Of a DNA stretch of 64,000 nucleotides, positions 57,816 through 64,000 are shown in pieces. Position 1 is the first letter of the stretch. Each line of letters opens with the position of its first letter. The translations under genes and the position numbers were made by a program. Source of the stretch: Streptomyces alanosinicus (lineage in GTDB: Bacteria; Actinomycetota; Actinomycetes; Streptomycetales; Streptomycetaceae); the NCBI RefSeq assembly GCF_014650595.1, contig NZ_BMVG01000006.1, positions 372,001-436,000 on the forward strand. The letters run 5' to 3'. The notes below the pieces were generated by a model. It ran no database searches and was not told the DNA's origin. It saw nothing but the letters and a program-made list of their open reading frames with translations.

Positions 57816-58589
57816 ATGCTCGGCACAGAGTTCCGCACCGGGTCGCCCAACTGGATCGACCTCGGCAGCCCCGACATCGAGGGGGCGGCCGTCTTCTACC
57901 GTGCCGTCTTCGGCTGGGAGTTCGTGTCCGCCGGCCCCGAGTCGGGCGGCTACGGCTACTTCCAGAAGGCCGGCGGTACGGTCGCCGGGCTCGGTCCGCT
58001 GACCGAGCGGGGCGCCCGGTCCGCCTGGATGACGTACTTCCGTACCGATGACGCCCGGGCCGTCGCGCGCGCGGTGACCGGCGCCGGCGGCAGGGTGCGC
58101 GCCGAGCCCGTGAGCCTGGGCCAGGCCACGTTCGCCCAGTTCACCGATCCGCAGGGCGCGCAGTTCGCCGTGCTCCAGTCCGCGCAGGGACTTCAGCGGG
58201 CGTCGGAGGACGACACCCTGGTCTGGGTGGAACTGCACATCGGCGACCCGCAGGCGGCCATCGGCTTCTACCGCGGGCTGTTCGGCTGGCGCGCCGAGGC
58301 GATGCAGGCACCGGGCATGACGTACCAGGTGCTCAGCATCGCGGAGGGCGACCAGCAGACGGGGGCCTTCGGCGGCGTGGCCCCGTTGCAGGACGCCCGG
58401 GAGGAGGCGCGCTGGGTGCCGTACTTCGCGGTGGCCGACACGGACGCGCTGGTCGCCGCGGTCGGCGACAACGGCGGCACGGTGCTGATGCCGGCGGCGA
58501 ACGTCCCCGGCGTCGGCCGCATCGCCTGGCTGACCGACCCGGACCGGGCGGTGTTCGCCGTCCTCAAACCGGACCCGCGCCAGCCCTGA
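57816..58589 (+). CDS. VOC-family protein (two glyoxalase-like modules)
   Basis: The 257-residue protein is two tandem vicinal-oxygen-chelate modules (about 8-125 and 135-252). Each has the WxDLGSPD/WVELHIGD start, a FYxxxFGW helix (FYRAVFGW and FYRGLFGW), and a final F-x-D-P-x-G/TDPDRAVFAVL strand. The second module keeps a Glu (WVELH) that could bind metal. Often called glyoxalase/bleomycin-resistance proteins; substrate unknown. ATG after GGAGGACAC. Confidence 0.92.
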   Translation: MLGTEFRTGSPNWIDLGSPDIEGAAVFYRAVFGWEFVSAGPESGGYGYFQKAGGTVAGLGPLTERGARSAWMTYFRTDDARAVARAVTGAGGRVRAEPVSLGQATFAQFTDPQGAQFAVLQSAQGLQRASEDDTLVWVELHIGDPQAAIGFYRGLFGWRAEAMQAPGMTYQVLSIAEGDQQTGAFGGVAPLQDAREEARWVPYFAVADTDALVAAVGDNGGTVLMPAANVPGVGRIAWLTDPDRAVFAVLKPDPRQP

Positions 58590-58731
58590 CCCCGGACAGC
58601 CGCGTACGCAGCGCATTGCTGCTCCAGTAGCTCCGCGGCGGTGCAGTAGCTTGCGGATCCGTTCGGAACATCCGTCGGAACGTCCGTCGGAACAGCTATC
58701 CGTCGACCGCGAGCAACCGGAGTGTCCGCCC

Positions 58732-59487
58732 ATGCCCCGACAGGCGCCGTATCTCGCCGTCGCCGACGCGTTGCGCACCCGGGTGCTCGCCGGGGAGTGG
58801 GAGGTCGGGACGCGGCTGCCGTCCCGGGCGCGGCTCGCCGAGGAGTACGGCGTCGGCCGCAATGTGCTGCAGCGGGCCGTGGACCGGCTGATCATCGAGG
58901 GCCTGCTCGAAGGACGCGCGGGCTCCGGCACCTACGTCCGTACGCCGCGCGAGCGCCTGCGGATGCTCCGCTCCTGGCATCGCGAGCACCGCGGCTCACG
59001 CGCCCTCGCCGGGCAGCCGGAGCGCGGCCGGGCCGGCGCCTGGGACGCCCACAGCCTGGTGCGCGTCCCCGCCCCCGAGGCGATCGCCGAGCGGCTCGCC
59101 ATCAGCCCCGGGGACCCTTGCGTCAACACGCAGTACGAGTTCCTCGCCGACGGACTGCCCGTGCAGCTCTCCGACTCCTGGGAGCCGATGGCGCTCACGC
59201 GGGGGACGCCGGTCGTCCTGCCGGAGCGGGGTCCGCTCGGCGGCCAGGGCGTCGTGGAGCGGATGCGCGCGATCGGCGTGGCCGTGGAGACCGTCGTGGA
59301 GGTGCCCCGGCCCGCGCGGGCCGGCCGGGCCGAGGCGCATCTGCTCGGGATCGGCGTCGGGGACCTGGTGCTGCGGATCGAGCGGACGATCTACGCCGGC
59401 GACGGCCGGCCGGTGGAGACCGCCGACATCGTCATTCCGGACGTACGCCGTGAAGTGGTGTACGAGTTCGCCGTCGATGTGAGGTGA
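58732..59487 (+). CDS. GntR-family regulator with UTRA domain
   Basis: The 251-residue regulator has a winged helix (about 5-70: LAVADALRTRVLAGEWEVGTRLPSRARLAEEYGVGRNVLQRAVDRLIIEGLLEGRAGSGTYV) and a UTRA domain (about 95-245: NTQYEFLADGLPVQLSDSWEPMA, then VLRIERTIYAGDGRPVETADIVIP). It is 4 bp upstream of the MFS gene and probably controls it. Confidence 0.92.
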   Translation: MPRQAPYLAVADALRTRVLAGEWEVGTRLPSRARLAEEYGVGRNVLQRAVDRLIIEGLLEGRAGSGTYVRTPRERLRMLRSWHREHRGSRALAGQPERGRAGAWDAHSLVRVPAPEAIAERLAISPGDPCVNTQYEFLADGLPVQLSDSWEPMALTRGTPVVLPERGPLGGQGVVERMRAIGVAVETVVEVPRPARAGRAEAHLLGIGVGDLVLRIERTIYAGDGRPVETADIVIPDVRREVVYEFAVDVR

Positions 59488-59491
59488 CCAC

Positions 59492-60826
59492 GTGCCCGGT
59501 CCCATCCGTACGTCCAGGCCCCGGCGGGCCCGGCTCGGGCGGCTGCGCGAGGCGGACCTCGGACTGCTGCGCGAGGCGGATTTCGGACTGCTGTTCGCGG
59601 CCACCGCACTCGGTCAACTGGGCGACCGCGTCGTCTTCCTGGCGCTGCCGCTGGCCGCCATCGCCGCCCTGCACGCCGACGCCTTCCAGGTCGGACTGCT
59701 GACCGCGCTGACCACGGCCGGTTCGCTGCTGGTGGGACTGCCGGCCGGGGCGTGGGTGGACCGCCTGCGCAAGCGGCCGGTGATGGTTTGCGCCGATGTG
59801 GTGCGGGCGACGGTGCTCGCGACGATACCGACGGCCTGGTGGGCGGGCCTGCTGTCGATCCGGTGGCTCTACGCGGTCGCGCTGGTCCACGGCGTGCTGA
59901 CCGTCTTCTTCGATGTCGCGTACGTGAGTTTTCTGCCGCATCTGGTGGGGCGCGGGCGTCTGGTCGAGGGGAACGCGAAGCTGTCCGCCATCCGTTCGGT
60001 GACCAGCATCGCCGGACCGGCCGTCGCGGGTCCGCTGGCCGGCTGGGCCGGCGCCCCGGCGGCCCTGGTGGTGAGTTCGGCCGGGATGGCCCTGTCGGGG
60101 CTGCTCGCGAGCCGTATCCGGGTGAGGGAACAGCTGCCCGAAGAGTTGCCCAGAGAGCTGCCCGAGGCGCGTGGGCGACGACGCCCGCGGTTGCGGCAGG
60201 AGGTGACCGAGGGGCTGAAGTTCGTGCTCCGGGATCCCGTGCTGCGCGCGACCCTGTGCGGCGACGCGCTGTTCAACCTCTTCCTCGTCCTGTACCAGTC
60301 CATGCTGCTGGTCTTCCTGGAGCGGCAGGCGGGCCTCGGCCCCGGCGCCGTCGGTCTCGTCCTGTCGGGCATGGGCTGCGGTGCCCTGCTGGGCGCCCTG
60401 CTGGCGGCCCGCGTCGCCGAGCGGTTCGGAACGGGCCCGGTCATCTGGCTGGCGCCGCTTCTCACCTGCCCGCTGACCGCGCTGATGCCCGCCGCCCGCC
60501 CTGGCTGGAGCACCTGTGTCGCGGCGGTCGGCCTCGCCGCGCTCTCACTGGGCGGGGTGGTGCGGGTCGTGGCCCAGTCCAGCGTCCAGCAGGCCCGCAC
60601 CCCGGACCGGCTGCTGGGCCGGATGAGCGCGACGGCCCGGTTCGTGACGTGGGGCGGGCTTCCGCTCGGCGGGGTCCTGGGCGGGGCCGCGGGGTCTGTG
60701 TTCGGGGCGGCGGCCACGCTGTGGATCGGCGCGGCCGGTATGACCTTGAGCTTCCTGCCGGCCTTTCTCTCGCCCCTGCGCACGCTGCGCACCGTGCGCG
60801 CGGCGGCGCCCGCCACGAAGGGGTAG
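59492..60826 (+). CDS. MFS exporter
   Basis: The 444-residue protein has 12 predicted membrane helices and the MFS_3/EntS-like pattern: ALGQLGDRVVFLALPLAAIAAL, a cytoplasmic loop GAWVDRLRKRPVMVCADVVRA after helix 2 (motif A), and SAIRSVTSIAGPAVAGPLAG. The middle loop is polar (VREQLPEELPRELPEARGRRR). Substrate unknown, drug or siderophore-like. GTG at 59492, coupled to the GntR regulator gene. Confidence 0.92.
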   Translation: MPGPIRTSRPRRARLGRLREADLGLLREADFGLLFAATALGQLGDRVVFLALPLAAIAALHADAFQVGLLTALTTAGSLLVGLPAGAWVDRLRKRPVMVCADVVRATVLATIPTAWWAGLLSIRWLYAVALVHGVLTVFFDVAYVSFLPHLVGRGRLVEGNAKLSAIRSVTSIAGPAVAGPLAGWAGAPAALVVSSAGMALSGLLASRIRVREQLPEELPRELPEARGRRRPRLRQEVTEGLKFVLRDPVLRATLCGDALFNLFLVLYQSMLLVFLERQAGLGPGAVGLVLSGMGCGALLGALLAARVAERFGTGPVIWLAPLLTCPLTALMPAARPGWSTCVAAVGLAALSLGGVVRVVAQSSVQQARTPDRLLGRMSATARFVTWGGLPLGGVLGGAAGSVFGAAATLWIGAAGMTLSFLPAFLSPLRTLRTVRAAAPATKG

Positions 60827-60829
60827 GCG

Positions 60830-61597
60830 TCACGAACGGGTAGCCGTCACGACCGCGTGGGTGAGCCGTCCCCGGGTCTTGACCACGTTGCCGACGAGCT
60901 TGACCTTCGCCGGGTCGAACCGGCTGAACAGCAGCAGCGGATCGTTCGTGCGGCTGGGCGTGCGGAACGCGGCCGCCAGGTAGGCCCGGACGTCCTGCTG
61001 ACGCGGATTCATCAGCGCCATCGCCTTCGCCGGCCGCTCGCCGCGCAGCACACCGGCGTCCAGGTCGGACGGGACGAGGAAGTCCCGGCTCCGCGCGAGC
61101 GCCCGCGCGACCTGCGCCTTGCTCATCCAGCCGGTCGCCCGCGCGGCGGGCATCCCGATGCCCGCCGGGCCGTCGGCCCAGCGAGCCGCCGGCGATCCCC
61201 TGAACGGCTGCTCCAGCGTGGGCTGTTGAGACGCGGGAGCGGTCGGCGGGGGCTGGTCCGGGCGCTTGGACTCCGCGGCGAGCGGCCTGCCGGCGTCGTC
61301 CCCGTCCCCGCCCGAGCCGCCGAACCATCCGGTCACCCGCCCGGGATCCAGCGCCACGACGAGCAGACCGGCCGCGACCAGCAGACCGACCACATAGCGG
61401 GCCTTGCCCGCGCGCCGCCGGGGCGGTTCATGGCCGCGCCACGTGTCCGGCGGGCCGGGCTCCTCGCGCAGCGGCCCCGTCACCGACCGGGCCCGCGCCG
61501 ACGGCTCCTCGGGCGCGTCCCCGCTCCCGGCCTCGGCCTCCCGTACGAAGCGTTCCCACTCCTCGTCCGATTTGGACGACTCCCCATCCCTGCCCAC
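60830..61597 (-). CDS. Single-pass membrane protein, unrecognised
   Basis: The 255-residue protein has a charged N-terminus (about 1-65), one membrane helix (about 67-84: YVVGLLVAAGLLVVALDPG), a Gly/Pro linker and a conserved-looking extracytoplasmic C-terminus (about 150-250: GWMSKAQVARALARSRDFLVPSDLDAGVLRGERPAKAMALMNPRQQ). No family recognised. GTG at 61597 has GGGGAG 6 bases upstream. It converges on the MFS gene with a 3-bp gap. Confidence 0.75.
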   Translation of the reverse strand: MGRDGESSKSDEEWERFVREAEAGSGDAPEEPSARARSVTGPLREEPGPPDTWRGHEPPRRRAGKARYVVGLLVAAGLLVVALDPGRVTGWFGGSGGDGDDAGRPLAAESKRPDQPPPTAPASQQPTLEQPFRGSPAARWADGPAGIGMPAARATGWMSKAQVARALARSRDFLVPSDLDAGVLRGERPAKAMALMNPRQQDVRAYLAAAFRTPSRTNDPLLLFSRFDPAKVKLVGNVVKTRGRLTHAVVTATRS

Positions 61598-61796
61598 GAC
61601 GAACTCCCCGCCCCTTCTCCGTGCTCCGTCACCCGGCCGGTTCCTCCCCGGAGCCGCCGCCGGCGCCATGCGCGAGGCGTCATCACACACCCGTACGACA
61701 CCCGGGGCCCCGTGTTCCGCGGCTGAGCGGACAAGCGGACAAGGCGTGGCGAGGTAGCCTGGCCGCGACCCGTGTGAGCCCCCAGGGAGATCAGCT

Positions 61797-62396
61797 GTGC
61801 CCACGTTCGTTCTGTTCGACCTTGAATTCACGTCGTGGCCGGGGGCGCTGGAGCAGGACTGGGGTGCGCCGGGGCAGTTGCGCGAGATCGTGCAGATCGG
61901 TGCGCTGCGCCTGCGTGAGGACTTCTCCGTCGTGGCGGAGTACGAGGCGCTGGTCAGGCCCGTGGTCAATCCCCGACTGGACGCGTATTTCACCGAGTTG
62001 ACCGGCATCGACCAGGAGACGGTGGACCGCGAGGGGCGCCCCGCGGCGGAGGCGCTCGGTGACTTCCTGGGCTTCTGCCGGGGGGAGTCGGTGTTCTCGT
62101 ACGGCAACGACATGGTCGTGCTCGGGGAGAACGTGGGCTGGGCGCGGGCCCGCGGGGAAGAGGTCGAGCACGGTTTCCTCGACGCCTCCTTCCTGAACGT
62201 CCGGCCCTGGCTGAACGCGGTCGCGCCCGAGACGCGCACCGCCAATGTCGGCCGGCTGTGGCAGGTACTGGGGCTGCCCAGGCCCGGGGCCGGCGCCGAG
62301 CACTCGGCCGTCTTCGACTGCCGTTCCTTCGCCGCGGCCCTGGAGCACCTCCATGGCAAGGGGGCCGTCCTGCCCGCCCCACCGTTTGTTCACTGA
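61797..62396 (+). CDS. DEDDh 3'-5' exonuclease-type protein
   Basis: The 199-residue protein has the DEDDh-type fold. ExoI is FVLFDLEFTSW (D-x-E), ExoII is around SYGNDMVVLGENV (Asp), and ExoIII is EHSAVFDCRSFA (His...Asp). It resembles KapD/ERI-type exonucleases (single-stranded DNA or RNA). GTG at 61797 after GGGAGATCAGC. Alone, between divergent and co-directional neighbours. Confidence 0.88.
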   Translation: MPTFVLFDLEFTSWPGALEQDWGAPGQLREIVQIGALRLREDFSVVAEYEALVRPVVNPRLDAYFTELTGIDQETVDREGRPAAEALGDFLGFCRGESVFSYGNDMVVLGENVGWARARGEEVEHGFLDASFLNVRPWLNAVAPETRTANVGRLWQVLGLPRPGAGAEHSAVFDCRSFAAALEHLHGKGAVLPAPPFVH

Positions 62397-62537
62397 CTGT
62401 TCGAACGCGCTTTCCGGTGTCCCCCGAGCGGCATCACATACCGTCCTGCTTCCGGCGAGTGATCGCCGCTACCTGGAGCACCGCGCGCCCTTCGCACGCG
62501 CGCGCTGTGGCAGGCACTCGATCTGGGGGGACTCTCG

Positions 62538-64000
62538 TTGAGATCTCGCATGCGCCGCCCTCTCGCGGCGCTCACCTCGGCCGCCTCACTGGCGGCCGGT
62601 CTGCTCGGTGCCGCGGCACCGGGCGCACAGGCCGCCACGGAGACGGATGACGTCACGGCCGGTCAGATCAGTCTGTACGGCGGTTCCACGGGGATCGAGA
62701 CCGTCAACGCGGACGGCACGGGGCTGCGTCCGGTCTCCGGCATCCCGAACTCCGGGCACGCCCCGAACTGGTCGCCGGACGGCAGCAGGGTGGTGGCCGG
62801 GGGGAGCCGGCTGGCCACCGGCCGGGTCACCGGCGGCGCCTCCGTCGTCACCCTGCCCTGGGCCACCAAGGTGCGCTCCAGCGCGTCGTACGACGACCCG
62901 GCCTACTGGCTGGACGGCCGGTACGTGGTCTTCAGCACGGCCGGCCAGCTCGTCTACGGGCCCTCGGACGGCGCGTGGGCGCCCGAGCCGCTGCTGACGA
63001 ACGCCCAGGAGCCGTCGACGGTCTGCGACGAGCACCCGACGGCGAGCCCGGCCGGCACGCTGGCCTTCGAACGGCGGCACGACGGCGGCTGCTCCGACAG
63101 CCAGGGCATCTGGACATACAACCCGGCCACCAAGGCGCTGAAGAACATCATCGCGTCCGGTTCCTCGCCGGTGTTCTCGGCGGACGGCGGCAAGCTGGCC
63201 TTCACACATGAAGTGGCGGGCTGGACCCAGCTGTTCACGGCGAACGCGGACGGCAACGGCGTCCAGCAGGTCACCACCGACGCCTCCGACCATCTGTCGC
63301 CGGCCTGGGACCCGGCCGGCGGACGGCTCGCCTACGAGGCGCACACCTCGCACGCCGGCGACTCCGACGACGTACAGACGGTGCGGCTGCTGAACCTGGC
63401 GGGCGGCACGACGGCGCAGGTCACCGGCGCGGGCCAGGGCGCCAGGCCCGCCTGGCAGCCGCTGCGCAAGAACACCCTGGTCCGGGTCTACGGCACCGGC
63501 TCCACCGGCATCGACGCGGCCGCGTCCCGCTGGACGTTCGACACCCAGGGCGGCACGCACGTCCCCGGCCTGCTCACCGCCAGGTCCGCGGTGCTGGTCA
63601 ACAAGGCCAACGCCACCTACTCGGCCCCCGCGATCGCGCTGGCCGCCGAGAAGCAGGGCCCGGTCCTGCTGACCTCCGGCAGCGGTCTTGACCCCGCCGC
63701 GGCCAAGGAGCTCAAGCGCTCCCTGCCGAGGGGCGGAACCGTCTACCTGAACGGCGGCACCCGCATCCTCGGCGCCAAGGTGGCGAGCCAGGTGCAGGCG
63801 CTCGGCTACAAGCCGCTGCGCCTGGACGCCCCCGACCTGTCCGCGCTGTCGGTCCGCGTCGCCCGGCAGATCAGCGCGGCCCCGAGCTGGATCTTCGTCG
63901 CCGACGGCAGCGAGTACCACGACCCGATCGCCGCCGCCGCGGCCGCCGGCGCGCTCGGCTACCGCGGCACCGGCGTGGTCCTGCTGACCAACGGCAGGAC
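62538..64000 (+). CDS. Secreted cell-wall-binding-repeat protein, N-terminal part
   Basis: At least 487 residues are in the window; the gene runs off the right end. A signal peptide (about 1-36: RRPLAALTSAASLAAGLLGAAAPGAQA) is followed by a TolB-like beta-propeller (about 45-310: GIETVNADGTG, PNWSPDGSRVVAG, PVFSADGGKLAFTH, PAWDPAGGRLAYEA). Then come cell-wall-binding 2-type units (from about 315: VRVYGTGSTGIDAAASRW, with KANATYSAPAIALAAEKQGPVLLT and KRSLPRGGTVYLNGGTRIL). TTG at 62538 is favoured (GGGGGG 7 bases upstream); in-frame ATG at 62550 is the alternative. Confidence 0.85.
   Translation, partial: MRSRMRRPLAALTSAASLAAGLLGAAAPGAQAATETDDVTAGQISLYGGSTGIETVNADGTGLRPVSGIPNSGHAPNWSPDGSRVVAGGSRLATGRVTGGASVVTLPWATKVRSSASYDDPAYWLDGRYVVFSTAGQLVYGPSDGAWAPEPLLTNAQEPSTVCDEHPTASPAGTLAFERRHDGGCSDSQGIWTYNPATKALKNIIASGSSPVFSADGGKLAFTHEVAGWTQLFTANADGNGVQQVTTDASDHLSPAWDPAGGRLAYEAHTSHAGDSDDVQTVRLLNLAGGTTAQVTGAGQGARPAWQPLRKNTLVRVYGTGSTGIDAAASRWTFDTQGGTHVPGLLTARSAVLVNKANATYSAPAIALAAEKQGPVLLTSGSGLDPAAAKELKRSLPRGGTVYLNGGTRILGAKVASQVQALGYKPLRLDAPDLSALSVRVARQISAAPSWIFVADGSEYHDPIAAAAAAGALGYRGTGVVLLTNGR

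Overview
The window is a high-GC actinobacterial chromosome segment, almost certainly Streptomyces. The signs are a strong third-position GC bias, frequent GTG starts, many start/stop overlaps (ATGA/GTGA), leaderless-type leader mRNA, families typical of Streptomyces (SpoIIE/PP2C phosphatases with ATPase domains, SigE-family sigma factors, SCO2400-like zinc-ribbon protein, XRE-TPR regulators) and Streptomyces-type extragenic repeats. About 57 protein genes are supported. I saw no rRNA, tRNA or CRISPR array.

Layout. 1-10.7 kb: end of a pirin gene, a MITE-like element, a small secreted peptide, an AI-2E-type transporter that overlaps tail-to-tail with a PAS-GAF-SpoIIE-HATPase protein, aspS, a nucleotidyltransferase, DoxX, a secreted pectate lyase and metG. 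10.8-21.5 kb: a VWA protein with recently duplicated linker repeats, FUSC, a phosphodiesterase-like EEP protein, two membrane proteins, a second SpoIIE phosphatase, a protein that looks like a caspase-fold pseudoenzyme, and an M20 amidohydrolase. 21.6-31 kb: an XRE-TPR regulator; two back-to-back SigE-family sigma-factor modules, each ending in a membrane protein with a degenerate peptidoglycan-transpeptidase domain (D,D-type on the minus side, L,D-type on the plus side); a lipoprotein; a threonine-rich leader peptide with hairpin ahead of a short threonyl-tRNA synthetase; and a nucleoside hydrolase.

31-40.7 kb: a TnpB-type element abutting a GH13 remnant, DUF4142, a 2OG-oxygenase-like protein, an orphan cytochrome oxidase subunit I translationally coupled to a small membrane protein, DUF4328, an atypical SDR, an aquaglyceroporin and a small regulator/membrane-protein pair. 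40.9-46.6 kb looks accessory: an XRE-TPR regulator, an uncharacterised four-gene overlapping operon ending in a protein kinase and a GNAT acetyltransferase, a GntR regulator with a cluster of CCTAGG operators and three tiny coupled ORFs of the plasmid/AICE-cargo type. 46.6-55.4 kb: a PucR-type regulator divergent from a flotillin-like protein with a giant coiled coil and a 1631-residue DUF3686/AAA+ ATPase. 55.4-64 kb: small lipoprotein and membrane proteins, a zinc-ribbon SCO2400-like protein, VOC, GntR, MFS, a DEDDh exonuclease and the start of a secreted cell-wall-binding-repeat protein.

Most interesting candidates: the divergent sigma modules with catalytically dead transpeptidase sensors, the threonine attenuator controlling an editing-less ThrRS, the flotillin/AAA+ pair, and the kinase-GNAT operon.
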